NCBI GenBank assembly: GCA_964543905.1
Contig: CAZIZO010000002.1
Location: forward strand, 310,001 to 374,000
Length of the DNA: 64,000 nucleotides
Direction: 5' to 3'
Source: GCA-016699835 sp964543905
Lineage (GTDB): Bacteria > Planctomycetota > Phycisphaerae > Phycisphaerales > UBA1924
A program made the position numbers and the translations under genes. Under the pieces are notes generated by a model. The model worked only from the letters and a program-made list of their open reading frames with translations, had not been told where the DNA came from and made no database searches. This document shows positions 18,063 to 26,680 of this stretch, in pieces (position 1 is the stretch's first letter; each line of letters starts with the position of its first letter).

Positions 18063-18371
18063 ATGCAAGCAAGTCGAAAGTCGCGCGCCGCGCTGGCGAG
18101 CGCGATCGTGCTCAACGTGGTCTTGGGGTCCATCGTCACGGCAAAGTACTGGCCGACGCGGGCGGAGGCGCAGGCGGGCAAGGGCCGTGCGCGGGGCGAG
18201 TACACCATGACGACCGGCAAAAGCAACGTCGGGGGACCCGACGTGATCTGTGTGCTCGACGCCGCCAACCAGGAAATGCTGTTCTTGCGCTGGGACCAGA
18301 GTAAGCAGCAGTTGATGGTGCAGGGTTATCGGAGTTTGACCCAGGACGCGGCGTCGGGGCCCGGGAGGTGA
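18063..18371 (+). CDS. Small single-helix membrane protein, paralogue of next gene
   Basis: 102 residues from the ATG at 18063, which has GGAG six bases upstream; an in-frame ATG at 18030 is the alternative. One N-terminal helix (ALASAIVLNVVLGSIV) is followed by a soluble part with GEYTMTTGKSN, then ICVLDAANQEMLFLRWD. The block GxYTxxTSG...VLD recurs in the next gene, so the two look like diverged duplicates. An exported, membrane-anchored protein of unknown role. Confidence 0.7.
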   Translation: MQASRKSRAALASAIVLNVVLGSIVTAKYWPTRAEAQAGKGRARGEYTMTTGKSNVGGPDVICVLDAANQEMLFLRWDQSKQQLMVQGYRSLTQDAASGPGR

Positions 18372-18375
18372 ACCA

Positions 18376-18720
18376 ATGAACGCAAGACTCGAAACCGGGA
18401 TCGTGCGAGCGCTCTGGGTTGTCGCGGGCGTCCTGCTTGGACTGATCGTGTTTCGATCGGAGCCCCTGGCGGGCGCGCCGCCCTTTGGTGATGTCACCAA
18501 GGCTCGTGCCGGGACGTTGGGAACGGCCGGAGCCTACACGCTGATGACGAGCGGAGCGAACAACGAGGACCTCTTCCTTGTGCTCGATGGCCGTGCGGAA
18601 GAGTTGTCGGTCTACAAAGTGCAGAATGCGGGAGGAGCACAACTGTTCCACCGCATCCTCCTGGGCCCGACGTTCACCGAGGCCCGGATTCGCGCCCTCG
18701 GCACTCCGCCGACCAAGTAG
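18376..18720 (+). CDS. Small single-helix membrane protein, paralogue of previous gene
   Basis: 114 residues, starting 4 bases after the previous stop and so probably translated together with it. One N-terminal helix (ALWVVAGVLLGLIVF) precedes a soluble part with GAYTLMTSGANNEDLFLVLD and ELSVYKVQ, which aligns with the previous protein. No cysteine, metal or catalytic motif was seen. Function unknown. Confidence 0.7.
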   Translation: MNARLETGIVRALWVVAGVLLGLIVFRSEPLAGAPPFGDVTKARAGTLGTAGAYTLMTSGANNEDLFLVLDGRAEELSVYKVQNAGGAQLFHRILLGPTFTEARIRALGTPPTK

Positions 18721-19033
18721 CGACGATCCGCCAAGATTTGCGGGGACGCCCGGAGACTTGAACTCGTCCATCTAGGTTCTCCGACGTCGATGCGAGGTTG
18801 ATTGTTTGTGCTTTGTTTGCCATGCGCCTACCCGCGAGGTTGGCGCGTCGCGTGGTGCGTGTCAGATACTGGGCTGCAATTCCAGAACACGCGGCACAGC
18901 CCGGTCCTCGGCTTCGTTTCTGGACGAAAATCGATGCGAATGAGGGGCACCCAAAGAGGGGGTTTGGTAGACTGACTTTGAGAGATGCCGGAGGGGCGAG
19001 CGGGGCGCGGCCTCGGTGAGGGAGTGTGTTCAC
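18721..19033. other. Intergenic region, 313 bp
   Basis: No gene seen. It holds the promoter side of the kelch protein gene, with a somewhat A/T-richer patch around 18800 and a GGAG ribosome binding site at 19021-19024. No clear hairpin or promoter box pair could be assigned. Confidence 0.4.
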
Positions 19034-20509
19034 ATGCAACCTGATGCCGAACGGACCCGCAGGGCGTCGGGGCGCCAGTGCCGACTCCTCAGGGTGGGCG
19101 CCGCAGTCGTGCCGTGCTGCGTGGCAAGTTGGGCGAGCGGGCAATGCATCTCCGTCTGGGAAAGCGCGGCGACGAACACGCCTGGCGCCCGCCAGCAGGC
19201 GGCCGTGGCATATGACTCGACGCGCGAGCGCGTCGTGATGTTCGGTGGCTTTGATCTCCTCGGGCGGAAAGGGGACACATGGGCCTTTGATGGCTCGCAG
19301 TGGACCCTTTTGACGACGACCGGGCCGTCGGCGCGCGCAGGGCACGCGATGGCCTATGACGCCTCGAGAGATCGGGTCGTGCTGTTCGGCGGCTTTGGCG
19401 GGGTGTCTCTTGGGGACACCTGGGAGTTTGATGGCGTCGGGTGGACGCTGCGGAGCGAGAGCGGGCCAGCGGCAAGATCGGAGCACGCGATGGCCTATGA
19501 CGCGTCCCGCGCGCGAACCGTGATGCTTGGGGGCGAGGTTGATGGAGAGCAGACGTGGGAGTGGGACGGTTCGAGGTGGAGCGCGGTGGGGGTTGCCGGG
19601 CCGCCATCAAGAATCGGCCACGCGATGGTGTTTGACTCGTCGCGATCGCGGATCGTCATGACGCTGGGACGCGGGCCGACGGGACTCCGGAATGGAACCT
19701 GGGTGTACGACGGGGTGGACTGGCGGCAAATCTCGGCGTCGGGGCCCTCGCCGAGGTTCTATCACGCGATGCTGTACGACGCGGTGCGAGATCGTGTCGT
19801 GCTGTTCGGCGGGACGAGCACCGGAGCGGTCGGGCTCAGTGATACGTGGGAGTTTGATGGGACATTGTGGTCCGAACGCACCACGTCGAGCACGCCACCG
19901 CGGCTTGGCGCGGTGGGCACCTTCGAGACGGCGCGAGGATCGGGGCTGGTGTTTGGCGGATCGACCGCGGCGGGAAACGCGACGGGAGAGACATGGCGCT
20001 GGCAGGTGGCGAGCGCGCCCGTGTTCACGGCACAACCCGCAGGGCTGGAGGTCGTGGACGGCGCGACCGCGGTCTTCGAGGTGACCGCGTCGGGAAGTCC
20101 GCTCCTGGTGTATCAGTGGACCTTCAATGGTGCCGCGATGAATGATGGGGCAACCGGGGTCGGCGTTGTTGTGGGATCGAGAACGCCACGCTTGGAGGTC
20201 CGGGACGTGACGATACTGGGGCAGGGCGTGTATCAGTGCGCGGTGATGAACGGGTGCGGAGTCGCCTCGTCGGCGGCGGCCGTCCTGGTCGTTCGTCCTC
20301 GGTGCCCCGCGGACGTGGACGACGGGAGCGGGTCGGGCACGCCGGATGGGGGGGTCTCCGTGGATGATCTGTTGTTCTACTTCAACGTCTTCCGGAATGG
20401 GGATCTTCGAGCCGACGTGGACGACGGGAGCGGGACGGGCATGCCCGACGGAGGCGTCACGGTGGACGACCTGCTGTACTTCCTGGTTCGGTACAACGGC
20501 GGATGCTGA
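19034..20509 (+). CDS. Secreted kelch-repeat protein with Ig-like domain and Gly-Cys dockerin
   Basis: 491 residues, ATG chosen for the GGAG nine bases upstream. A signal peptide ends near WASGQ. About six kelch-like blades follow, each with AYDxxRxRVVLFGG, then GDTWxFDGxxW; together they form a beta-propeller. An Ig-like domain covers about residues 330-425 (FTAQPAGLEVVDGATAVFEV, then GVYQCAVMNGCG). The end holds two dockerin-like repeats (DVDDGSGTG, GGVTVDDLLYFLV) and stops exactly in GC. It is probably a secreted or surface-bound carbohydrate- or protein-binding protein. Confidence 0.9.
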   Translation: MQPDAERTRRASGRQCRLLRVGAAVVPCCVASWASGQCISVWESAATNTPGARQQAAVAYDSTRERVVMFGGFDLLGRKGDTWAFDGSQWTLLTTTGPSARAGHAMAYDASRDRVVLFGGFGGVSLGDTWEFDGVGWTLRSESGPAARSEHAMAYDASRARTVMLGGEVDGEQTWEWDGSRWSAVGVAGPPSRIGHAMVFDSSRSRIVMTLGRGPTGLRNGTWVYDGVDWRQISASGPSPRFYHAMLYDAVRDRVVLFGGTSTGAVGLSDTWEFDGTLWSERTTSSTPPRLGAVGTFETARGSGLVFGGSTAAGNATGETWRWQVASAPVFTAQPAGLEVVDGATAVFEVTASGSPLLVYQWTFNGAAMNDGATGVGVVVGSRTPRLEVRDVTILGQGVYQCAVMNGCGVASSAAAVLVVRPRCPADVDDGSGSGTPDGGVSVDDLLFYFNVFRNGDLRADVDDGSGTGMPDGGVTVDDLLYFLVRYNGGC

Positions 20510-20569
20510 GGGCGACACCGAGTGCTGGGCGGAGGTTGCGCCAGCACGGATCGTGTCGTACAGTCGGGA

Positions 20570-21529
20570 ATGCCAGCAAAGAAGCCATTTGTGGGTGTAG
20601 ACCTGGGTGGGACGAACATGCAGATTGGCGTGGTCTCCCCGGAAGACAAGATCGTCGGGTCGTCCAAGCGCAAGACGAAAGCCGACGAGGGCCTGGACGC
20701 TGTCGTCGAGCGGATCGCCGAGGGGATCATCGAGGCCTGCGTGACGGCTCGGATGGATGTCGCGTCGCTGGGCGGGATCGGGATCGGCGCGCCGGGCGTG
20801 GTGGACCCGGGCAAGGGGATCGTGGTGGAGGCCGTGAACTTGCGGTGGAGGGATACGCCGCTGGCGGCCATTTTGGGGAAGCGGCTGAAGGTTCCGGTCT
20901 ATCTCGATAACGACGTCAACGTGGCGCTGTACGGGGAGTACGTGCTGGGGGCGGCAAAGGGGAAGGACTACGTCTTTGGCGTATGGGTGGGCACGGGCGT
21001 GGGCGGAGCGCTCATCCTGGACGGCAAGTTGTACTACGGCAAACTGCTGTCGGCGGGCGAAGTCGGGCACACGATCCTGATGCCCAACAACCCCCTCGGA
21101 CACCGCTCCCTGGAGCACAACTGCTCGCGCTCGGCGGTGGTGGACCGGATCGTGCGCCTTATCAAGTCGGGCCGCCGGAGCAAGTTGACCAACGAGGTGG
21201 GGGACGACTTCGAGAAGATCAAGAGCGGGGCGCTGGGTCGCGCCTACGAGGCGGACGACTATCTGACGCGCGAGGTGGTGGACGAGGCCGCCGAGTTGCT
21301 CGGTATCTCAATCGCGAACGTGGTGACGCTGCTTTCGATCGATCATGTGGTGCTGGGGGGTGGGCTGACGGAAGCGATCGGGAAGCCCTTTGTGGAGGCG
21401 GTGGAAAAGAGCGCGAGAAAGTTCGCCTTTCCGGACATCTGCAAGAAAGTGGACGTGGTCGCGAGCAAACTGGAAGATCAGGCGGGGGTGTTCGGTGCGG
21501 CGATGATCGCGATGGAACGGGCGGGGTGA
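20570..21529 (+). CDS. ROK-family sugar kinase, unusual zinc site
   Basis: 319 residues. An N-terminal ATP-binding motif VGVDLGGTNMQIGVV, the catalytic NDVN block (LDNDVNVALYGE) and VWVGTGVGGALI identify a ROK kinase, probably for glucose or a related sugar. The family zinc site is normally GH followed by CxCGxxGC; here GEVGHTIL is kept but only one cysteine (HNCSRSA) follows, so zinc binding is probably lost or altered. No helix-turn-helix domain, so it is a kinase and not a repressor. The methyltransferase gene starts 41 bases after the stop. Confidence 0.88.
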   Translation: MPAKKPFVGVDLGGTNMQIGVVSPEDKIVGSSKRKTKADEGLDAVVERIAEGIIEACVTARMDVASLGGIGIGAPGVVDPGKGIVVEAVNLRWRDTPLAAILGKRLKVPVYLDNDVNVALYGEYVLGAAKGKDYVFGVWVGTGVGGALILDGKLYYGKLLSAGEVGHTILMPNNPLGHRSLEHNCSRSAVVDRIVRLIKSGRRSKLTNEVGDDFEKIKSGALGRAYEADDYLTREVVDEAAELLGISIANVVTLLSIDHVVLGGGLTEAIGKPFVEAVEKSARKFAFPDICKKVDVVASKLEDQAGVFGAAMIAMERAG

Positions 21530-21570
21530 GACACCGACGACCACGGACACACAGGAACGCCGAGTAAGGC

Positions 21571-22644
21571 ATGAAGAAGCGCACAAAGCAGAAGCCGATT
21601 GCGTCCGAAGTCGAGGCTGGGCCTTTGCGGGAGCCAAGGGTTGGTACCTCCATGCCGTGTCAAGGCGCCCCTTCGGCGGATGCGGTTGAGGAGACCGACA
21701 CGCCGAACGAAATGGCCGCGAGGAGCACGATCGTTCCAGATCATGTGCTGAGCGATCCGGAGGCACGGGTGTATGTCGGGGATTGCCGAGAGTTACTGGC
21801 GAAGATCCCGGAGGTGAGGGCGGGTGCGGTGGACCTGGTGTTCGCGGATCCGCCATTCAACTGGAATCGGGCGTATGACAAGTGGAACGACCGGATGCCG
21901 GAGAAGGAGTATCTCCAGTTCACGCGGGATTGGCTCGACCTGTGCATTGGTGGGCTGCGGCCGGGCGGATCACTGTGGGTGAACATCCCCGACGATTGGG
22001 CGGCGGAGATCGTGGTGCACCTGAAGGACCGAGGATTGACGATGGAGAACTGGTGCATCTGGCACTATCGGTTCGGGCAGAACACGACGGGGCGGTACAT
22101 CAACAGCAAGGTGCATGCGTTGTACTTTCTCCAGCCCGAGGCCAAGGGGCAACGACGCACGTGGAATCCACAGGAGGTGCTTGAGCCGAGCGATCGCGCG
22201 ACGACCTACTTTGACCCGCGCACGCTGAACAAGGCCGACGGCATGCCCGCGGGCATGCGTGTGCCCATGGACGTGTGGTATGGTCCGTATTGGGGACGGA
22301 TTCAGGGCAACAACACGGAGCGCCGCGGGTACCACGACAACCAGTTGCCCGAGGTGTATTTGGAACGCGTGATCCGCTCGACAAGCAACGCGGGAGACTT
22401 GGTGCTCGACCCATTCCTGGGAAGTGGAACAACGGGCGTCGTGGCGCACGCGCTGGGACGTCGGTTTCTCGGGACGGAGTTCTCGGCCGAGAACGCGAGG
22501 AGCGCCTACGAGCGGATGAAGGCCGGGCCGGTGCGCGTCGGAAAGGGAAGCACCACGGGAACGGCGATCCACGCGACCCGAGGAGCGTCGGCACGGGTCA
22601 AGGAACGCTTTGCGAGCGCGATCCGGACGACGAAGACGCCTTGA
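21571..22644 (+). CDS. Orphan site-specific DNA methyltransferase, beta class
   Basis: 357 residues. The catalytic motif DPPFNW (motif IV) comes first, near residue 92, and the SAM-binding motif LDPFLGSGTTG (motif I) late, near residue 275. This order defines the beta class, which methylates N6 of adenine or N4 of cytosine. The DPPF form leans towards adenine. A target-recognition region lies between them. No restriction endonuclease or specificity gene is adjacent, so the enzyme is probably solitary and regulatory. The first ~50 residues are low-complexity and the true start may be later (ATG at about codon 49). The 3' end overlaps the convergent gene by 47 bases. Confidence 0.88.
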   Translation: MKKRTKQKPIASEVEAGPLREPRVGTSMPCQGAPSADAVEETDTPNEMAARSTIVPDHVLSDPEARVYVGDCRELLAKIPEVRAGAVDLVFADPPFNWNRAYDKWNDRMPEKEYLQFTRDWLDLCIGGLRPGGSLWVNIPDDWAAEIVVHLKDRGLTMENWCIWHYRFGQNTTGRYINSKVHALYFLQPEAKGQRRTWNPQEVLEPSDRATTYFDPRTLNKADGMPAGMRVPMDVWYGPYWGRIQGNNTERRGYHDNQLPEVYLERVIRSTSNAGDLVLDPFLGSGTTGVVAHALGRRFLGTEFSAENARSAYERMKAGPVRVGKGSTTGTAIHATRGASARVKERFASAIRTTKTP

Positions 22645-23176
22645 ACCCCGCCCGAGAGCACCACAGGGATGGGGCCGCGAGAAGAACGAGGAGTGCGTTG
22701 CGCGCCAGCGCGAAGGTAAGGTCGCCGCTGGTGACGCGTCCAAAGCAGCCGCATGAGGCGTTTCCCGACTGAACTCGCGCGAGCATCAGATAGACCGAGA
22801 ACAGGCCGAGGAGCGAGCCGGCGGCGAGGACGGCGGCGCGCTCGCGGTGATGGGAGAGCAACCACAGGCCGATCGCGGTTTCGGCAAGAACAACACCCCA
22901 GGCCGTCGGGAGCGCGAGCACGGACGGAAGGACGTGCTGGGCGGTGATGCTGGCGGCGAAGAGATGGATGCCGCGCGTGAGTTGCCCATTGGCCATGTCG
23001 AGGTCGGCGAGTTTGGCTCCGGCGGCCGCGAGAAAGACCAGACCGAGCGCGACGCGCGCCAGGGCCGCGACGATCGGGAGCCATGGCGCCACTCGGTGGG
23101 CGCGATCGGGGCATTGCGAGCGTTCTTGGGATGCTCGGACGGCGGGCAGAGGGGGAGCCGCGGCGGAGGTGCTCAT
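22598..23176 (-). CDS. MauE/DoxX-like membrane protein
   Basis: 192 residues with about four hydrophobic helices. Helix 1 has ALARVALGLVFLAAAGAKL, and a SCGCFGR motif lies in the third loop, both hallmarks of the MauE/DoxX group. MauE-type proteins are linked to disulfide or thioredoxin-like handling of exported proteins. Start at the ATG that overlaps the stop of the upstream gene by 4 bases, so the two are translationally coupled. The upstream genes encode an exported protein and a cysteine-rich exported protein, which fits a disulfide-related role. Confidence 0.8.
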   Translation of the reverse strand: MSTSAAAPPLPAVRASQERSQCPDRAHRVAPWLPIVAALARVALGLVFLAAAGAKLADLDMANGQLTRGIHLFAASITAQHVLPSVLALPTAWGVVLAETAIGLWLLSHHRERAAVLAAGSLLGLFSVYLMLARVQSGNASCGCFGRVTSGDLTFALARNALLVLLAAPSLWCSRAGFKASSSSGSRSQSVP

Positions 23177-24216
23177 GGACGACCTCGGAGTTTTCGCCAG
23201 AGAAGCGCGACCGACCCCGCGCCCGCGGCGAGGATGCCCGCGAACCATGTGCGGGCGAGCGTCGAGGCCTGCATGTGCTCACGCTCAAAGGCGGCGTTGA
23301 GTTCCCGGGCGTTGAAGAGGACGGGACCGCCCTCACGCGCATGGACGTTGCCCGTGGCGGAGTCGATGTATCGCATCGAATACGCGTCGGGGTTGAATCG
23401 AATCCTACTCTCGATGTCGGGCGGGTTGACCGTGACGCGGCGGAGACCCTGCACGGACCGGGAACGACGCTCCCCGTTGTCAACGCGGTAGGACACCTCT
23501 TCAATCCGGCGCATGGGAAGCGGGATTCCCTGCGTGCTCACATACTCCGCGAAATCGACCATGATCGTGGTGCCTGGGAATTCTCGGCGGATGCGGGTGA
23601 GAACTGGGCCGAGGCGCTGGTCTTCTTGCCAGGCGAGTTCGATCGCGCGGTGGTCGGGCAGTGGCGCGCGGGCGGACCAGGTCTCGCCGGCGCGATGATA
23701 CGTCGTGGCGTTGGCCGCGAGCATTTGTTGGACGAGGGCGTTCACGATCGGCCAGGGAGCGAGGTCGTACTGCGGGCGTGGCGGAAGGGCGAGTGGTGGT
23801 TCCGTCAGCCTTGTCTTGAAGTACAACCCCGCATCCCCGTCCGTCGTGAAAAGGGAGAGGAGATCACAGAAGACGAAATACCGAAGTTCGTCGCCCGTGG
23901 GCTGACCTTCGGCGCCTCGAACGGCAACGCCCGGTGAGCGCGGGGCGTTGGGCGAGGACGCGGGCTCGAACACCTCATACGCGAAGCGCCCGTCGCCGTG
24001 GACCGCGATGCGGGTGCGTGCTTCTCTCACGCTCGCGGGCGATGGCGAGGCCCATTCGATCTCGATCCCCTGCACGTGGGCATAGGCCGAGGCAAGGCGT
24101 CGCATCGCCGAAGGACCTTCGTCTTCGGGTTGAGTTGGCGCGCCATATGTCATGCCCGCCCCCGGAATCGCGACGACCAACAGCACCAACACGGGATGAA
24201 CAAAAGGCGAGGCCAT
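23173..24216 (-). CDS. Exported protein with C-terminal membrane helix, unknown family
   Basis: 347 residues. A signal peptide (FVHPVLVLLVVAIPGAG) is followed by a ~270-residue domain resembling outer-membrane lipoprotein sorting or DUF2092-like folds (for example HVQGIEIEWASPSPASV, GDGRFAYEVFEP, SRIRFNPDAYSMRYID). One helix near the end (TWFAGILAAGAGSVALLW) and a basic tail follow. The fold match is weak. Middle gene of a three-gene operon; its stop overlaps the MauE-like start. Confidence 0.75.
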   Translation of the reverse strand: MASPFVHPVLVLLVVAIPGAGMTYGAPTQPEDEGPSAMRRLASAYAHVQGIEIEWASPSPASVREARTRIAVHGDGRFAYEVFEPASSPNAPRSPGVAVRGAEGQPTGDELRYFVFCDLLSLFTTDGDAGLYFKTRLTEPPLALPPRPQYDLAPWPIVNALVQQMLAANATTYHRAGETWSARAPLPDHRAIELAWQEDQRLGPVLTRIRREFPGTTIMVDFAEYVSTQGIPLPMRRIEEVSYRVDNGERRSRSVQGLRRVTVNPPDIESRIRFNPDAYSMRYIDSATGNVHAREGGPVLFNARELNAAFEREHMQASTLARTWFAGILAAGAGSVALLWRKLRGRP

Positions 24217-24256
24217 GGCAAGGCAGAGCACGTGGAGGCCGGGGGAATCGTCGAGA

Positions 24257-24625
24257 TCAGTTGCACGTGCCCGAGCACGTCTGAACGGGAATGGTGACCG
24301 ACTGCTGAGAGCCGACCTTGGTGCCCCCGGTACAGGCCTTTTTGACGGGGTCCCACGTTCCTCCGGTGTAGGTATCGCACTGGACGACGGTGAACGCGAT
24401 GGTCCCGGCATGCTCGAAGATCTCTCCCTCGGTGCACAGGATTCGGTCCGGGCAGTTGGTGTAGGTGCTGCAGCCCCCGCCGGCAGGGCCCGATTGGGTC
24501 CAACTGGTCACGCTGATCCGGTAGCAAACGATGCCCGCGACGGCCGGCGCAGCGAGCCAGCCGAGGGCAAGGAGCGACGTGGTGGCGAGAACACGACGGG
24601 TCCATAGTTTCCAATCGGTACGCAT
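24257..24625 (-). CDS. Small cysteine-rich exported protein
   Basis: 122 residues, ATG preceded by GGAG at good spacing. The signal peptide ends near APAVAG. The mature part is ~92 residues with eight cysteines (for example GGGCSTYTNCPDRILC, VQTCSGTC at the end), so several disulfides are likely. Unknown family. First gene of the operon with the MauE-like protein, which could help form those disulfides. Confidence 0.75.
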   Translation of the reverse strand: MRTDWKLWTRRVLATTSLLALGWLAAPAVAGIVCYRISVTSWTQSGPAGGGCSTYTNCPDRILCTEGEIFEHAGTIAFTVVQCDTYTGGTWDPVKKACTGGTKVGSQQSVTIPVQTCSGTCN

Positions 24626-24721
24626 CGGGATACTCCGCACAAATGCCGCCCGAAACTGAGCCGGCGCACACAGCCTAAAGAATTTTGTAGCCTGCGTCAA
24701 TGCAAGTTCATGTCACATGTG

Positions 24722-24733
24722 GTGTTACAACAC
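24722..24733. promoter_or_regulatory. Short perfect palindrome in divergent promoter region
   Basis: GTGTTACAACAC, a 12-bp perfect palindrome in the 134-bp A/T-rich gap between the cysteine-rich protein gene and the prepilin-like gene. It could be a regulator site, but its short length makes chance possible. Confidence 0.3.
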
Positions 24734-24759
24734 GCTCAACTACACATTCTTGTGTGCCG

Positions 24760-25476
24760 ATGCCCCGCCCGGCATTCTCTCTCCTCGAAGTTGTGGTGAC
24801 TAGTGCAATTGTTGCCACAATGTTGTTGATTCTGCTGCCGTCGTTGATCTCCATGCGGGAAACGGCAAGGCAGGGGGTTTGTCTGGGGCAAACTCGTTCC
24901 GCCACCGCGGTCATCCTGTCGGCTTGTGTGGACAACCAAGACTCGTGGCCCAACGCCGGGGAGGTCGAGCGCGAGGTGGTCCTGCCGGACGGCACGACGA
25001 CCCGCCTGGGTGGGCGACGCGGCCTCTCGAACGGCCGCTGGGCGATGATGTTCCCCGAGCACTGGTCCGGCGCCCTCTGGGATCGGTCGCTTCGGTGCCC
25101 TCGTCAGCCGCGTGCGGGCGAGGGGCCCGTCGACACAACGTTGCCCCTGCTCTGGATGAGCAGCGCGATGTGGCTCGATCCCGCGACCATCGAAACCGGA
25201 CACGAGGAGCGCGCCAAATGGATGCGCACCCGCGTCTCGGACGTTGTATTTCCATCGCTCAAAAGCGTGCTCTTTGAACAGGTGGCGTTCTGCGTCGAGG
25301 CGCCCCGCGCGGCGGCCTGGCTGCGGATGGGCCAAACACCGTACTGGCCCGTCTCGGTCTCGACGGTGGACGGATCGGTGCGCAGGAGAGTGCGGGCCGA
25401 GGGGCTCCCCTCGGCATGGACTCTGCCGTTCGACGCCACACTGGAGGGCGTGCGGGGGCGCGACCTGCGCGATTGA
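24760..25476 (+). CDS. Prepilin-type protein
   Basis: 238 residues. The class III signal is clear: a short positive start (MPRPA), then FSLLEVVVTSAIVATMLLIL, with the cleavage/methylation F and the glutamate at +5. The rest is variable, as in planctomycete pseudopilins (for example a LWDRSLRCPRQP stretch and ending in VSTVDGSVRRRVR, which resembles the family's H-X9-DG-type end). Probably a minor pseudopilin of a type II secretion or type IV pilus-like machine. Start chosen at the ATG just before the prepilin signal. Confidence 0.85.
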   Translation: MPRPAFSLLEVVVTSAIVATMLLILLPSLISMRETARQGVCLGQTRSATAVILSACVDNQDSWPNAGEVEREVVLPDGTTTRLGGRRGLSNGRWAMMFPEHWSGALWDRSLRCPRQPRAGEGPVDTTLPLLWMSSAMWLDPATIETGHEERAKWMRTRVSDVVFPSLKSVLFEQVAFCVEAPRAAAWLRMGQTPYWPVSVSTVDGSVRRRVRAEGLPSAWTLPFDATLEGVRGRDLRD

Positions 25477-25667
25477 GGGCACGATTGAGGGGTTGGTGTG
25501 GAACGGCACATGCCCGCAACGGGTGGCCCGGATTATGTCGCGAGTTCGAAGAGATTTCATCGAACGGTCGATAGAACGGGTGGTGGTGGCCATGGATGGC
25601 CCTGACGCCCGGCTTGGCTCTGGTGGAGCAAGGACGGGAACACAAAGGCGTCACGGAAGGACGAACT

Positions 25668-26042
25668 ATGTCAGCAATGACCTCCGCGGTGGTGGCCGCG
25701 CCGGATGCACGCGCGTTTGCATCCAGCCCCCAGTTCCTGATTCGGTCGGATGTGTCGCCAAACGACCGCCGGTATTCACCGCGGGCCCGGCTGAGCGGCG
25801 AGGCCTTTGCCGTCTTCTCGGACAGCCTGACCGCAGGAAAGTTGGCGACGATCGAGTTGGTGGACGGGTGCGCGGGCGGTTTCGGGGTGCGATGCCCATT
25901 CGCCGTCGAGCCCGGCGCGTCGTTCTCCATGACCCCGGAATCGGGAAAGATGGGTCGGCATGTCGGGATGGTCGTGCGCTGCGAGGCGGACGGCGACGGC
26001 TATCGCCTCGGGCTGCGCAGCCGCGGAGCACGCGCGGCGTAA
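25668..26042 (+). CDS. PilZ-like domain protein
   Basis: 124 residues, ATG preceded by GGAAGG. The motif NDRRYSPRARL matches the RRxxxR c-di-GMP loop, and ELVDGCAGGFGVRC fits the downstream D-x-S-x-x-G motif with Cys in place of Ser. A beta-barrel-like pattern follows, ending GMVVRCEADGDGYRLGLR. Probably a single-domain c-di-GMP receptor or a degenerate relative. Confidence 0.72.
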   Translation: MSAMTSAVVAAPDARAFASSPQFLIRSDVSPNDRRYSPRARLSGEAFAVFSDSLTAGKLATIELVDGCAGGFGVRCPFAVEPGASFSMTPESGKMGRHVGMVVRCEADGDGYRLGLRSRGARAA

Positions 26043-26222
26043 CGATGACCCGTCGTGACACGGGTCCACCGGGCACACGCGCGTCAAGCATGGGGTGTGA
26101 CATTCGCCTCGAAATGGAGCATGACTCCCCGCCCCCGCCGAGGTTCGTCATCGGTTGGCGTGCGGACACCCAATGCACACCCCTCGACGCCCAGCGCGCC
26201 GAGGGGTGCAGACGCGGATGGG

Positions 26223-26369
26223 TCACTTCTTGGGCGCTGGCGGGTTGTTCCCGCGGCCGCCGCCCGATGGTTTGCCCGTCGTGCTTGGGCCGTTGGACGG
26301 GCGCTGCCCACCACCCGGATTTCCGCCGCCACCGGCTCCCTTGTTCGCGCTCTGGTTGTTGTTCGTCAT
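26223..26369 (-). CDS. Small Gly/Asn/Pro-rich protein
   Basis: 48 residues of low complexity (NNNQSANKG, GGGGNPGGGQ, ending NNPPAPKK). The ATG has AGGAG eight bases upstream, which argues that it is translated. No helix, signal or domain is seen. The function is unknown. A dyad that may be an operator lies upstream at 26432-26457. Confidence 0.55.
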   Translation of the reverse strand: MTNNNQSANKGAGGGGNPGGGQRPSNGPSTTGKPSGGGRGNNPPAPKK

Positions 26370-26431
26370 GATCCAAACTCCTGTGACCCTCGGGCAACCG
26401 ACGTTGCCTCGCGGCAGGTCTCGGCCCGCAT

Positions 26432-26457
26432 AAGTTAGTACGCACTGTACATAACTT
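26432..26457. promoter_or_regulatory. Imperfect 26-bp dyad, possible operator
   Basis: Arms AAGTTA-GTAC and GTAC-A-TAACTT flank a short centre, symmetric but for one extra base. The site is much more A/T-rich than its surroundings and lies ~63 bases upstream of the small Gly/Asn-rich gene, in promoter range. Confidence 0.4.
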
Positions 26458-26629
26458 CGTTCCACGTTTGGCCTCGACGCAAACCACGAATCGACAAGAG
26501 ATTGCGTGATCATGGCGACCGCGTTGGCAAGCGTGCTGTGGGGCGATTCGTCCGGTTGCGGCACGGAACGCGCCAGAGGCGTCTAATCCGCTGTGGGCAA
26601 TCTTCGCTCGATCAATCGCGATGAAATGC

Positions 26630-26658
26630 AAAGCCCCCGGCATCTTGCCGGGGGCTTT
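26630..26658 (-). terminator. Terminator of the groEL operon
   Basis: AAAGCCCCCGGC / GCCGGGGGCTTT, a 12-bp stem with a 5-base loop, starting 23 bases after the groEL stop; on the minus strand it is followed by TGCATTTCAT. Confidence 0.85.
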
Positions 26659-26680
26659 GAAAAGAGGCTGTCGTGATGAA

